Shown here: positions 44,230-56,129 of the stretch, piece by piece
Position numbering within the stretch: position 1 is the first letter of the stretch
Layout: each line of letters begins with the position of its first letter
NCBI GenBank assembly: GCA_963995505.1
Contig: OZ023186.1
Location: forward strand, 15,879,570 to 15,943,569
Length of the DNA stretch: 64,000 bases
DNA from: Hypericum androsaemum
Lineage: Eukaryota; Streptophyta; Magnoliopsida; Malpighiales; Hypericaceae
Direction: 5' to 3'
Translations under genes and position numbers: made by a program
The notes under the pieces: model-generated
Seen by the model: the letters and a program-made list of their open reading frames with translations, nothing else
What the model was told of the DNA's origin: nothing
Database searches by the model: none

Positions 44230-46996
44230 GCAATTTTTTAGAATAAGCTTTTATTCATGTGTTTTATTGGGTACTAAAATAGTTCTACTGATTAAAGTTC
44301 ACGACCAACCTATATTACCAAAGACCTTTTATTGTAGCTAATTACTGATAATACTATTGTAGCTTTTGTGTCTCATCATTATCTTAAGAAAAAGTCGACA
44401 GGTAAACAAGGCTGGTGTGCGATTAAATTGGACATGATGAAAGCATACGATAGAATTGAACGGATTTTTCTAGAAAAGATGTTATATGCTTTGGGATTTT
44501 GTCCTTCGTTCACTAACCTTGTTATGAGATGTGTTTGCACTGTTAGCTATGCAATACATGTTAATAGTCAGGTGGGAGAGACCTTTAGACCGGAGAGGGG
44601 TTTGAGATAAGGAGACCTGATGTCCCCATACTTATTCCTATTATGCACGGAAGGGCTCACAACTTTGATTCGGCATGAGGAGTCGAGGGGACGGTTACAT
44701 GGGTTGAAGGTCGCAAGGGGGGCGTCGACGATTACACGTCTCTTGCTGACGACTCTCTTTTATTTACTAGGACTACTGAACAGGAGCTTCGTCACATTTT
44801 GTCCATGGTGGATGTCTATTCCAAGGCTTCGAGTCGGAAGGTGAATATCCAAAAGAGCTCTGTTTATTTCAGTCGGAATGTAATGGTGCAGGATCAAGAG
44901 AGGCTATGTACGGTGCTTGGCATGCAGAGAGGCGAGGAAGGGGATACTTACCTAGGGTTACCAACGGTGGTGGGACAATCCAAGAAATTAATCTTTGCCT
45001 CTACAGAAGACAGGATTACTCAAAAAATAGGAAGCTGGAAGGAACGCTTCTTGTCACGGGCTGGACGGAAGACTTTGATAAAGTCGGTTCTTCTCTAAGT
45101 GCCTACCTACATTATGAGTTGTTTCTGTCTACTAGCAGATACTTGTGAGCGAATTGAGAGGAAGTTGTGTGCTTTTTACTGGGGTAGCAAGGAGGGGGAG
45201 AGTAAGATTCATTGGCGAAGCTGGATCCGTATATGCAAGTCAAAATCTGATGGGGGACTAGGTTTCAGGAGATTGCAGAGTTCGAACAAGGCCACACTTG
45301 CTAAACAAGCGTGGCGCCTACTACGTGAGCCGCAATCTCTCCCGACTCGAATTCTAAAGGCGAGATATTTTTCGCATGGAGATGTATTAACGGCAGAGAT
45401 AGGTTTCAACCTGAGCTATATGTGGCGTAGCACAAGGACATGCGTGTCGTTATTGGCAGATAATATTGAATGGCAGATTGGTGATGGTAAGTCAACGAAG
45501 ATTTGGGATAGCATGTGGCTTTTGAATACAGTGTTGGGACATCCTCAGTATAGTTCTCAGGGATCAGATGTGTTTCAGTTGGTTTATAAGCTCCTTATTG
45601 AGGGGAGAAACTCTTGGAACACAATGTTACTGGGCCGGCTCTTCAATGAGGAGGAAGTTCAGAGTATAATGTCTGTTCCAGTAAGTGTGCGACTTCCGCC
45701 TGATCAGCTTACATGGCGTCATTCACGAGATGGGGTTTATACGGTTTGGTCAGGTTACTTTGTGGATTTCAAAAACTGGTGGAAGACTTCTGAAATTGCA
45801 GCTATCCCGAACCCGGCGAAAGACTTATAGCGGGGGGTGTGGAACCTCACATGTTCCCTTAGGGTGCAGACTTTTTTGTGGCGTATCCTAGATAATAACC
45901 TGCCTATACTTGTGAATGTGGCTCGAAGGGGAGTAGAGATAGATGTCAAGTGCCCCTTCTGTTTAGGAACTGCAGAATCTATGGAACATCTCTTTTTTGG
46001 GTGCGGAACAACGACATAGATTAGGGCTAAGGAGGGAATCAATGTTCAAGGGCTGTAAACTTCTTCAATTGTGCATGCCTTTTCGAAACTATTAGAGGGA
46101 CATGACCATCTCGAGCAGAGACGTATGGTGACGTGGTTATGGGGCATTTGGAAGGTTAGAAACGAGGTTGTTTTCCGCAATTCACCTATTGGAGATGTGT
46201 TGGGTGTGCTGGAGAAGGTCTTTCGCTTATGGGCAAATTATGTTGAGATTAATGTAAGGGCTGTGCTGAATGGTATGCGAAGGTCCGAACTCTGGAGGCT
46301 CCCTGATTCAGGTTGGTTCAAGATTAACACAGATGCGAGAATTTCACTAACTGGCGTGGCTCAAGTTGATGCGATTGTTAGAGACGCGGCATGACATTTT
46401 GTGGCAGATGTGGTTCGATCTTTCCCAACTACTGTTCATCCAACCCTACTTGAGGCGAGTGGCATACTCACAGGTATTGAGTTCGGGGTAAGTCTTGGTT
46501 TACAACATGTTTTGGAGTCTGGTTGTCTTCATGTAGTGCAAGCTTTGAGGCAAACAGGGACGGACCATAGCGACCTCTCGCTGCTAGTGGAAGACTGTCA
46601 GGAGGCGGCCAGAGGCTTCGCGACGTATACTTTCTCTTTTGCCTGAAGGGAAGCGAACGGTGCGGCCCATATTTTCTCTTCTCCTCCGGCAGAATTGCAG
46701 GCGGCGCTGGAGATAGATAGGGGCAGAGTTGCACCACAGGATACAGGCGAACCAGGCGACTTGTTCTGCTTATTATACAGATGATGCGACGGGCTTGGGG
46801 TTGGGGTTGGGGTTGTGGGTGAGGGTTTTGGGATGGTTTATTTTGGGGTTTTGCAGGGTTGTCCATCCATCCATGCCTCTCTGCTCCTTTCGGATTCGTT
46901 CTCGTATTTTGTTTAGTATCTTCGTACATTGTACTTGTTTTTCTTTTTCTGTATTGCAAACTGTTTATTTTAATATAGGTTTCGCACCACCATTCT
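44230..46996 (+). mobile_element. 5'-truncated, decayed L1-type LINE
   Basis: Reads in order: reverse transcriptase (K-L-D-M-M-K-A-Y-D-R-I-E, then P-E-R-G-L-R with a stop for Q, G-D-L-M-S-P-Y-L-F), G-D-T-Y-L-G-L-P, I-x-S-W-K-E-R-F-L-S-R-A-G-R, then K-S-K-S-D-G-G-L-G-F-R, zf-RVT (W-R-I-L-D-N-N-L-P, C-P-F-C...E-H-L-F-F-G-C), and RNase H (W-F-K-I-N-T-D-A). The catalytic F-A-D-D box is lost in a frameshifted stretch at about 44735-44770. Stops at about 44608, 45830, 46018 and 46392 break the frame. The endonuclease/ORF1 part is missing. It ends in an A-rich tail at ~46996. No target duplication was found. Confidence 0.9.
46791..46846 (+). other. G-quadruplex-like tract in the LINE 3' region
   Basis: Three GGGGTT repeats followed by GTGGGTGAGGG and TTTTGGG give seven G-runs of three or more within ~50 bp on the sense strand. 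Confidence 0.65.
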
Positions 46997-48183
46997 AAAA
47001 AGTTAAAAAATTAAAAAAAGTCAACAACTTACACGCAGTTCCAATCAAAGGGATAAAGGCAAAATTCTGTAATTATCATTTTGGGATAAGTCCAAGTTTT
47101 CCCCTTTTTTATTTTGCGTTATCTTTTCTTTTTGGAAAGGAGATTTGATCTTTAGTGGGATGTTCAACTTCATCTTTAACTTTACTGAATTTTATAAAGC
47201 ATCACTTATTCTATTAATTAGGGTGATTAATTTGGACGGCAAAAGACACATGTGATTTCTCAAATAATATTTAGCATAGCAACACAAGACATAGAATGAT
47301 TTGACAGAGTTTTAGAGTTCAAACATTAACAAGTTATAATTATTTGGTGTAAAATTTTACCTTTCAAAATAAAACACATAATTTGACAATATCTTAGGCT
47401 TAATTTCTAACACGTATAATTACTGAATTAGCATTAGTTAAGTTGTACATATGAAATTCTAAATGTTACATTAGGAAACAGATAATTTTTTGGAAAATTT
47501 TACTTTACTATCTTTGGAATTGACCTTTTACACACAACATATTATTATTTTTTGTGTTGAAAATATACATATATAACCATCAGCCAAGATATAATATGAC
47601 ACACTATTCAAAAGTCAACTATTTTAAACATCACCAAGCAATGTTTATAAGTACAATAATTATTGGGATTCACCATCGAAGCATTTGTTTCAACGGAATG
47701 GTAAAAATGTTCCGTCCATGATTTCACACAAGAAAATATCACTTCTCTGAAATAAAAAAATAATTTAGATTACCAACTACACATATCAACTTAAATCTAA
47801 TATTTCGATATCGAACTATCAAAATATATGTATCTAGCAATTGGTACATTCTGCTAAAAAGTCTTAACAATTGGTACAGAGTCTTGCAAATATTTACAGT
47901 CCAACTTAAGTCAAACCAAATTAATTAATATAGTTGAAATACGGTTTCAACTTTAAACAACTCAACAACCAATAGACATGTGAATGAGAAAAGACCAACA
48001 TTTAATTTTTTTCATCACGGAATTCACTGGACCAACACGGGACGCGTGAACACAAAACCAACCAAACAAGTTTGAACTAATTCTGTGAATGATGATCATG
48101 CATTTAACCATGTAAATAAAGCATATATTATTAATTAAAGCAGTTCACCCCAAACATACTCAAAATTTTAAACATATTTTATA
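46997..48183. other. Intergenic AT-rich
   Basis: No gene or element ends recognised. Confidence 0.45.
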
Positions 48184-49310
48184 GGGAAAATTATTGTCAG
48201 CCCCGTGCATTTCAAAAATCGATTAAAAGCTTCTCATAGTTTGGCAAAATTATACTCTTAGGTCCCTCGCTGATGTCAGCAGATAATTTTTCGCTTTTTT
48301 GTCATAGAAATGACAAAAATACCCTTGGAGAAAAAACCCTACCTTCTTCTTCAACCTCTGGATACAAGAACCAAACCATAAATCAACAAAAAATCAACCC
48401 AGAAATCTTCTTCTCCGTCGTAAAAAAAAAAACCTTAAAGCATAAATCAAATATCATCTTCTTCCTCCTCCGAATTTTCATCTTCCTCTTCTTCTTATTC
48501 TTATTCCCTGTAAAGCCTTAAAGCTTAAAGCCCATCAACGCCCAATTAATATAATCAATCAAAATTCACATAGAATTGGTTCACAAGGGCAAAAGGGTAG
48601 AGAGCGCACACATGAGAAATTCGAATTGGAAACCCTAGAATTTGGGGGATTGTCTCGTACACCAAAAATTAGAGAGAGGAGTTGTCGCGCTCCGGTTATA
48701 CGCATCGGCCGCCGCCTCTAGCTTCATTCTTTGGTTGAGCTGCGACTCCAGCTCCTCCACCTGTCCCCTGAGCTTTTTGTTATGTAAGAAACGGCGTCGG
48801 AGAGGAGGGAGGACTTGTCCATCCTCGTCACGTTGGGGACTGCCGCTCGTAATGCGTAGAACCAAAACGTCGTCGTTCTTGGCCTTGATAGCCCACAGAC
48901 CCGGTGGCGGGTCCGACCCAGGTGGGTCTCCTGCTGGGAGATGGACCCGAACCTGGAATTGAACACGAAGGAGATTTCAAATTAGTTGTTGTTGTTGGCT
49001 TTTATTAGTTTGATTTGGGTTGGTGTTCTTACGTTATTTTTTTGGGTTGGTGTTCTCAGTTTTCTACGTTTGATTTTTACGTTGGAAGAAGAAAGTTTTT
49101 TTTAAGGATATAACAGTCATTTTAATGATAAAATTGAAAAAAATTGTTGTTTACATCAACGAGAGGTCCTAGAGTATAATTTTATCAAATTAGAAAGAGT
49201 TTTTAGTATAATTTCGCCAAACTAAGAGAAGTTGTTAATCAATTTTCGAAATACAGGAGGTGAGAAACGAATATACCAAACACCGATGACCTATTTCCCC
49301 TATTTTATAT
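48184..49310. mobile_element. Pack-MULE, 1127 bp
   Basis: Ends GGGAAAATTA / CTATTTCCCC; perfect 9-bp duplication TATTTTATA at 48175-48183 and 49311-49319. Arms share CAAAATTATACTC-type words with the element at 37886 (AGTTTGGCAAAATTATACTC), so the two belong to one sub-family. Carries a bHLH fragment. Confidence 0.9.
48640..48960 (-). pseudogene. Captured MYC2/bHLH14-like bHLH fragment
   Basis: On the minus strand [20 protein letters not shown] and S-D-A-V-S-Y-I form helix 1, loop and helix 2 of a MYC2-type (jasmonate-pathway subgroup) bHLH. After a frameshift, [13 protein letters not shown] continues the zipper-like extension. The basic region (normally H-V-E-A-E-R-Q-R-R-E-K) is replaced by unrelated residues, so DNA binding is lost. 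The fragment may still pair with dimerisation partners if translated, but the frameshift makes that unlikely. Confidence 0.85.
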
Positions 49311-49442
49311 TGGCACATGTGATAAAAAAAAACACGACCCTTTATTGTTTTGGCCAGACCGTATAGTATCTGAACAATATTATTCCAATAAATTCAGGTT
49401 TAAATTGGCCGAAAATTTTCGTCTTGATTTTGAGTGCTTGTT

Positions 49443-50543
49443 TGAAAAAACAATTATGAGATAATTACTGAGAGTATCTTAGGATATAGTTAAATAGACT
49501 TTGAGAACCATGTAGTTTCCCTACTAATTGTTGAGCCCCTGTAGTTTGGTTATTATTATACTTTCGGGTCCCTGGCTGATGTCATTAATCAATTTTTTCT
49601 CATCTTATATTTGAAATGATGGATATGCCCTTGTTTCGGTCAACTAAAATCGCCGGTCATCTTCTCCGACCATTTTTTCGGCGAACACCAACTCATTTAA
49701 ATAATTGGGGATCAACCCACTCAAGTAGGCTCCACATATCTGGGTTCCCTAGGTGGATCCGAGCGTATGAGACGAACATCTTCTTCGCCTGCCAGATCGT
49801 GGCCTCTAGCTGAGCCTTAACCGCTTTGTCCTTCATCTCGGCGACCTTCCGGGCCTCCTCGGCGGCCCGCCGGTAGCACCCGATCAAGACCGGAAGTGGC
49901 GGGAGAGGCGATCGATCAAGACCCGCTCGAGGAGGCCCCGCTTGAGCTTCAGTTCCTTCCCCTCGCTGAGGATCTCAGTGGCAGTCATCTCGAGGTAGAC
50001 GACACGTGGATCCGCAGGAGAGCTGTCGTTTGGCGGGGTAAGGTGACGTGGACGATTTTGCGGAAGATGATATCCTCGATTTCCTTCGGTGACCGTTGTT
50101 GGGGTTTTGGCACCGACGAAGCTGACATCTTTCGATTGAGCAGGCCCTACATGTGCGAATCCCCTGATAAAAACTTATCTTCCGGCGGGCTCGAGTCGAA
50201 AAATATGTGGTTGGGTGCGGCGGCGGGAGACTCCGAGATGGTGGGGAGCAAGTTGTTGGTGTTACTGGAAGGGAGGGGGAGGATGAAGCGATGTTGTTTC
50301 GGAGCTCGGCCATCTCCAAGTCGGAGGAGACGGTGTCGAAGCTGTCAGCCAAAGTAATTAATTTTTTTAATTTTTTTTGCAAAGGTATTTTAGTCATTTA
50401 CTTGAGACAGGGATCCGAAGGTATAATAATAACCAAATTACAGGGGCTCAACAATTAGTAGAAAAACTACAAGATCCTCTGAGTCTATTTGACTATACCC
50501 TAAGATCCTCTCAATAATTATCTCAACAATGTTTTTTTTTTAC
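49443..50543. mobile_element. Pack-MULE, ~1.1 kb (ends approximate)
   Basis: Long inverted arms (GAGATAATTACTGAGAGTAT near 49458 matches the complement of 50480-50525; ACTAATTGTTGAGCCCCTGT near 49531 matches CAGGGGCTCAACAATTAGTA at 50439). A/T-runs at the extreme ends blur the termini and the target duplication. The interior is GC-rich with a ubiquitin-ligase fragment. Confidence 0.8.
49735..50128 (-). pseudogene. Captured N-terminus of ubiquitin factor E4 (UFD2/PUB1-like)
   Basis: From an ATG at 50128 the minus strand reads M-S-A-S-S-V-P-K-P-Q-Q-R-S-P and then E-I-E-D-I-I-x-R-K-I. After a frameshift it reads D-P-R-V-V-Y-L-E-M-T-A-T-E-I-L-S-E-G-K, then L-L-E-R-V-L-I-D-R-L, stop; and in another frame I-G-C-Y-R-R-A, Q-A-K-K-M-F-V-S-Y-A-R-I-H-L-G and N-P-D-M. 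These are the opening segments of plant E4 ubiquitin-chain elongation factors. The ~9 residues usually between the last two parts are missing. The U-box end is absent. The host start codon and leader were captured. Sequence at 50130-50360 is also gene-like but unidentified. Confidence 0.85.
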
Positions 50544-51328
50544 CGATGTAAAACAAATGGTAAGTTATATACTTTTTGAGGTTGTCGCATACGAGAGGAC
50601 ATGAAAGGAATAAAACCTTCCAGCTGGCATGGTAGACGCGCTGGATCCGAGCAGCGGGCCCCACTTCACGTGCGAATCACGCTTCATGAGACGAGAGGTA
50701 GTCACGTGTCGCATCGCGCTTCTGATTGGACACGTGTCTCCATCATCGGGCGTCTAAACAGGACCAGTCTTATCCTCCATTTCTAGAAACAAGGGCAGGT
50801 GAAACCCCCTCCCCCCAAGCCCCTCGTTTCTCCGGGGTCCATAACCCCCACGTCGCGACAAAATCTGTAACCGGGGGAGTAAAACCTTTGCGGGGCAGAT
50901 AAGGAATCCCCGAATTGCCCTTTATTGTCGGGTAGCAAATATATTCAGTATATAACACCGTCAACCACTCAACCATATTTTAGGGTGGCTCTCATAATAT
51001 ATTTGAACTAGTAATCACTTTAAGTATCTAATTTTATTAGTATTTGGACCAATTTTTACGTATGTCTCGATATAATAATGGCTTATATTTGATTTCAATT
51101 TTCAGCTATCAAAGTTTTTTTTTTGTGTGGAGAAAAGCTATTGAAGTTTTGGAAAGGGCCACGCGGCGAGAAAAGAAGGGATGATGCGTTGTTATAGTTA
51201 CCGTTTTCCTCGTCCGCCGTCGAAAATTCAGTCGGCTGGGTTTATTAGTAAACAGGATAATTAAAGTGGATAATTGATTTAATTGTTAAATTTGTTCCTA
51301 ATTCTATAGAAATGAAAATAGATAATAC
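50544..51328. other. Intergenic, partly GC-rich
   Basis: 50640-50900 contains CACGTG-type words (GTCACGTGTCGC, GGACACGTGTC) and a C-rich run, but no start or element ends could be tied to it. Confidence 0.35.
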
Positions 51329-51974
51329 TGTAACGCCCCGTGATCTGACCGACTGTCTCCACAGACCAACACGGGTCTTTTCCAGCGTGCTTTGTCCTCA
51401 CTCGCACGCACCCTGGGAAACTTCCCAGGAGGTCACCCATCCTGATCCTACTCCCGGCCAAACGCGTTTAACCTTGGAGTTCTCTCAAGATGTGTGCCAG
51501 AAAAGAAGGTGCACCTTATTGATATGGATAGTCAAATCAAATCACTTAAGCATTTCAGACAGTACATATCATTTACGGGGTATCACATTCACCCCTCCTT
51601 AAATACGCGACGACCTCTTCGCGCCAGAATCAGTCAGTCCCAGAATCCCTCGTCTTCCGGTGCGTTCGATCCCCGAACCACACCGTACTAGCCGAGGTGA
51701 TGCTCTGATACCAAATGTAACGCCCCGTGATCTGACCGACTGTCTCCACAGACCAACACGGGTCTTTTCCAGCGTGCTTTGTCCTCACTCGCACGCACCC
51801 TGGGAAACTTCCCAGGAGGTCATCCATCCTGATCCTACTCCCGGCCAAACGCGTTTAACCTTGGATTTCTCTCAAGATGTGTGCCAGAAAAGAAGGTGCA
51901 CATTATTGATATGGATAATCAAATCAAATCACTTAAGCATTTCAGACAGTACATATCATTTACGGGGTATCACA
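51329..51974 (-). mobile_element. Complete Cassandra TRIM, 646 bp
   Basis: Two 259-bp LTRs (51329-51587 and 51716-51974) differ at about four positions. Perfect 5-bp duplication AATAC at 51324-51328 and 51975-51979. On the minus strand the primer site TGGTATCAGAGC (51701-51713 region) follows the 5' LTR after two bases, and a purine tract AAGGAGGGGTGAA precedes the 3' LTR. The LTR holds the 5S-rRNA-like block (minus GGATGGGTGACCTCCTGGGA). No coding capacity. The near-identical LTRs indicate recent insertion. Confidence 0.96.
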
Positions 51975-52232
51975 AATACTTATCGCTATTTATATCCAGT
52001 TTCCTACTTTGATTAAAGCTATCCCACAAAATTAGGCAAGCGACGACGACGTTGGCGGTCAAAATTTATACCTCATTTGAATTTAAGTTAAAAATTTTAG
52101 TGGATGTTCAAATAAATATGTTACTGATAGTTAACAAATTTGGATATTATATTTCTGGATAGGGGCTTTTTGGTCATTTCCACCACCGAAAACTTAAAAA
52201 CGGAATTTAAAAAGGGAGGAAGAGCCTTATCC

Positions 52233-52241
52233 ATATATAAA
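52233..52241 (+). promoter_or_regulatory. TATA box of the S40 gene
   Basis: ATATATAAA lies ~120 bp upstream of the S40 start codon in an AT-poor context, a good position for a Pol II TATA with an ~85-nt 5'UTR. Confidence 0.65.
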
Positions 52242-52357
52242 TTTACAACTATACCCCCCGAACCTTTATAAAAGCAGAGCAAAAGCCCCTTCTTCATTTC
52301 CCCTTTTCCTAAACCAAACCAAAATCTAAAAAACCCAAACACCAAGAAGCGAACGAA

Positions 52358-52843
52358 ATGGCAACCAGCAAGAGCTACTTCGCGAGAAACGGTTACCGGT
52401 TCCTCCCGACCGACCACGCGCCACGCGTGCAGGAAGGATTCGAGCTCGACGAGTACGAAATCTACGGCGCACCGGCGTCGGCGCACCACCGGACGGTGTC
52501 GCCGGAGGTTGGGAGGAGGGCGGTGGCCGGTAGGCAGGGGAGGAAGGTGTCGCCGGTGATTGTGGGGGCGACGGCGAGCTCGATGCCGGTGAATATCCCG
52601 GACTGGTCGAAGATACTCAAGGAGGAGTACCGGCGGCCTGACCGCTCCGACGACGAAGACGACGGCGAGGAGGCGGATGCCGACGGCGGCGGGCGGCGGA
52701 TCCCGCCTCACGAGTTCCTGGCGAGGCAGAGGGTGGGGATCGCCTGCTTCTCGGTGCACGAGGGGATCGGGAGGACGCTAAAGGGGAGGGATCTAAGTAG
52801 GGTTAGGAACGCCATTTGGGAGAAAACCGGCTTCCAGGATTGA
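52358..52843 (+). CDS. Senescence regulator S40 (DUF584) protein
   Basis: Single exon, 161 residues, the family's usual size and lack of introns. The N-terminus has [10 protein letters not shown] and Y-R-F-L. The central part has [14 protein letters not shown] followed by an acidic D/E stretch (about residues 95-110). The C-terminus has the family signature [25 protein letters not shown] and [12 protein letters not shown]40 proteins are nuclear factors linked to leaf senescence; the biochemical activity is unknown. High GC contrasts with the AT-rich flanks. A TATA box lies at 52233. The start is the first ATG and agrees with the family. No defects; likely functional. Confidence 0.95.
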   Translation: MATSKSYFARNGYRFLPTDHAPRVQEGFELDEYEIYGAPASAHHRTVSPEVGRRAVAGRQGRKVSPVIVGATASSMPVNIPDWSKILKEEYRRPDRSDDEDDGEEADADGGGRRIPPHEFLARQRVGIACFSVHEGIGRTLKGRDLSRVRNAIWEKTGFQD

Positions 52844-53958
52844 TTTTTCTTATTTACTAAAACTTTATTATCAACTATTTATATTAATGTTTTTTTTGTG
52901 TGAAATTGAGGTATTTAACAGAGGAAAATTTTGGGGGTTTATTTTTCATTTTATTTATATAATTTTGTTTGATGTTAGGTTGGTTTTTTTCTCTTTTTGG
53001 TGTAGTATAGGAGGAGGGGTTTCGTCTCGTGTGAGAAACGGCGACTTCTATTGTATTTGGAAATGCAGAGATATTTTTTTCTTGAAATATTTCCATTTGT
53101 ATTTTATTATTTTTTATGACCCCTGCAAAAGAAAATGTGTGGAGAGTGGCCAGACATTTTTTAAAATTATTTTTAACATTTATTTATAATTGCAAGTAGT
53201 CGTCAGAATCTTCGTTAATAAAATTTACAAAAAAAACTTTAAAGAGATTTAAATTTAAATTAATCTAAATTTTAGTTAATTTTGACGCCAAATGAACCAT
53301 AATAAATCTGCCAGTTATCTACGGACTACGGTGGGTCGAGGTCAGTCTCGAAATTGTTTTTGGTGTTAATGAAATTCTTTTGCGACGTTAATTTTTTTCT
53401 GGGGCAACCTTAATGAGATTGGTTAAGGGTTAAGAGATGCAATTAATAAAGGGAAATTGTGGGCCTTAACGATTGACAAGTTCATAATCATCCACCCAAA
53501 GAGAAGCAAGTGTCACTCACTCAATGCACAAATAATTTAATATAATTTCCACACACAAAATAATTTAATATAATTGAAGGATGGGACTTGAAAATGAAAT
53601 TGTTGTTAAGCTAGGGGTTGGAAATTGGAATCTATGAACATGACCGTGGAAAAGAAAATGGAGGAATTCCATTATTGGTGGGCATTTCTTTCTCCTTACT
53701 TTATTTAATATGTTCATTTTTATTTATTGTTATGGTTCCGTGGAGAAACGGAGAAGAGAGGTCGACAATCGAGGACAGCGACCTCGGACCCAGTACGTGG
53801 CTATTGACTTTTTTTTATATCCTATGGGCCTGGGAAATAGTGAGAATCCGAAAATTTACTTAATCGATTAATTTAGATTTAAATGAATATGATTTATTAA
53901 CCTATTGAACTCCCGTGGCTAGAAATGAAAATAAATTAAGGATATAGCTTGTCCAATG
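52844..53958. other. S40 3'UTR and AT-rich intergenic
   Basis: The first ~200-300 bp probably include the 3'UTR. The rest shows no recognised feature. Confidence 0.4.
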
Positions 53959-53971
53959 TAAATTGTGTCTA

Positions 53972-54093
53972 TCACCGCATGTATGATCTAATAAATATGG
54001 TGTCAGTCCTTAAGCATGAGGTGAGAGGATCAAATCTCAATGACTGTCCAAGACTCGAAATTGTAGAAATAATTTACTCCACAAAAAAAAAAT
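53972..54093 (+). mobile_element. tRNA-derived SINE
   Basis: Box B match GATCAAATC near 54028, an A-run at the 3' end, and an imperfect 13-bp duplication TAAATTGTGTCTA (53959-53971) / TAAACTGCGTCTA (54094-54106). Confidence 0.65.
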
Positions 54094-54106
54094 TAAACTG
54101 CGTCTA

Positions 54107-56125
54107 CTCCCCCAGTTTCAATTTTTTTTAGAACTAATAACTTTATTAATAGACATACAACGGCTCCAATAATTGATGTAGTGTTTTATACACTTGCTCC
54201 ACGAAAACGATGCATGCTAAAATATTTTATTAGTGACAGAAATTTTTGTGAAAGGGATTAATATTATTAAAAAAATAAAATGAAAGGATTAGGATAAGCT
54301 TTTGTAAGCAAAATAGTTCAACCGCAATCATAACCTATTTGTTTGAAAAAAAAAATAGAGACGAGAGAAAGTGAAATGAAAGAAAATCATATCAACCAAA
54401 AGTTAAATTCTCTTTATTATTTTGTAAATATAAAAAATGAGAACAAAGAGAATAGACAAAAAACTTACTTAATTCAAGAAAAATAAAATATGAATAAAAG
54501 TTGTTAGTAAGATAAATGATACAAATACCCACTTTAAATAGCTTTGTGTTTAAGACCAATGTTGTAATTTAATAGCGTATTTAGTAAATTATTTTTTATT
54601 CTGACTATCTTTTAAAATTCAGGAGAATGATATATTAAATTAATAGGGAGAAAATTACATTCTTTCAGATTTTCCTTCCTCCAAGTTGCCCTTCATTTTC
54701 CACCAATCCTAAACAAAGGCTAAAAGAGGGATATTTTTTTTACTATAATTTTTATTTTGAGATAGGGTTTTTTGGATTAAACCATTCTCTACAAATGTAA
54801 ATATCAAATTGTTATCTGTGGGATATTTCATAAAATTGCTGCAATATATTTTTAATGATTTGATTGTAAAAATTGTTAAAGGAAAAAATCAAATTGGAGT
54901 TGTCTTATACGGTGGTTATTTTTTTTTGAAAACTGTTAGTTATTTACACCCACGTTAATCCAAGTGGGGACACGTGGCTTGTTATAAACTTGACACATCA
55001 ATTGTGCATGGCTTCCACGTCATTCTCCTTTAAAAGGAAAGGACAATGATAAGTATGGGTGGTGGATGAAAAACCAACGCATAAAAAAAAGGTCAAGTGA
55101 GTAATAGCTTTTGGTTTTTTCCGTGGGATCAAAAATGCAACAGAAGCATAGTGCTTCTGGATGGAGAAATGAAGCGAATTGCTTATTCTTCCTTTGATAA
55201 ACAAAAATGACTAACTCTTTTGAAACCTCAAAGCATTTAATTTCGTAAAAATTAACATTACTTCGATAAAACCGTGACTAAAATTATTAGTGATAAAGCT
55301 TCCATTATAACGATCCTGTGAAGAATACTTCTCGAGTAGAATCTAAATAGATTCTGCACTTAAAAAGATAAATATTTAATTTATGACTATTTTTATTCTT
55401 GCAATTATAATTATAGTTATGATTATAAAATTGCATGGAATCCCTTCAAAATCATTGTTTGAAGTCACTTGATTTTCCCCAATGGATAGGAAAACTAATT
55501 TTCGTAAACATAATAAAAAAAAAATAATTATTAAAATTAAATTCATATAAATCTGTTACTGTAAATGAACAAACCCTAAGCTCACATCATTCACTCAATC
55601 TTCCACTTACCTTTCAAAGTCCATATAAGACTTTGGGATTACGACGTGTGACATTTTCCTTAGTCCTAAAGAAACAAAAACACCAATTCAACTTCTCTGA
55701 TAAGAGTGGAGAGCTGGAATGATGGATTTTTGTCTCATAAAATTGAAAGCGATGTAACCATTTATAGGAATTTTTCCTCTTTTGTTCGGAAAATCAACAC
55801 GATCTCTAGTGTTCGCCGGAGGAATTTTGAGACAATCGAATTTTCTAGATTTTAACTTTTATAAATTCGTATGCGTATTGGATAAGAATTATTCGTACTT
55901 CAAAATTTGATTATTATCTGAATTTCAAATAGTTTTGCTCCCTGTAGTTTTATCTACCATCGATTTTCTGAGTGCAACGTATTCTATCTACTGTGGGAAC
56001 CGAATTTGGGCTTAACAATCTCATTTCACGAACAATCTGATTCACAAATAGATCGGTAGTAAAATCGTAATATATTTAAAAAGTAGAGGCAAAACTGACA
56101 AAAGGAAAAGAGATGTCACGCGTGT
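54107..56125. other. Intergenic AT-rich
   Basis: No gene, RNA or element ends recognised. Confidence 0.4.
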
Positions 56126-56129
56126 CGAG

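Noticed and set aside
44368..46646. Several separate small genes
   Set aside because: They are consecutive pieces of one decayed LINE (RT, zf-RVT, RNase H) split by stops and frameshifts.
46468..46959. 163-codon minus-strand gene
   Set aside because: Antisense shadow of the LINE RNase H and G-rich 3' region.
52121..52759. 212-codon minus-strand gene
   Set aside because: Antisense shadow of the GC-rich S40 coding exon.
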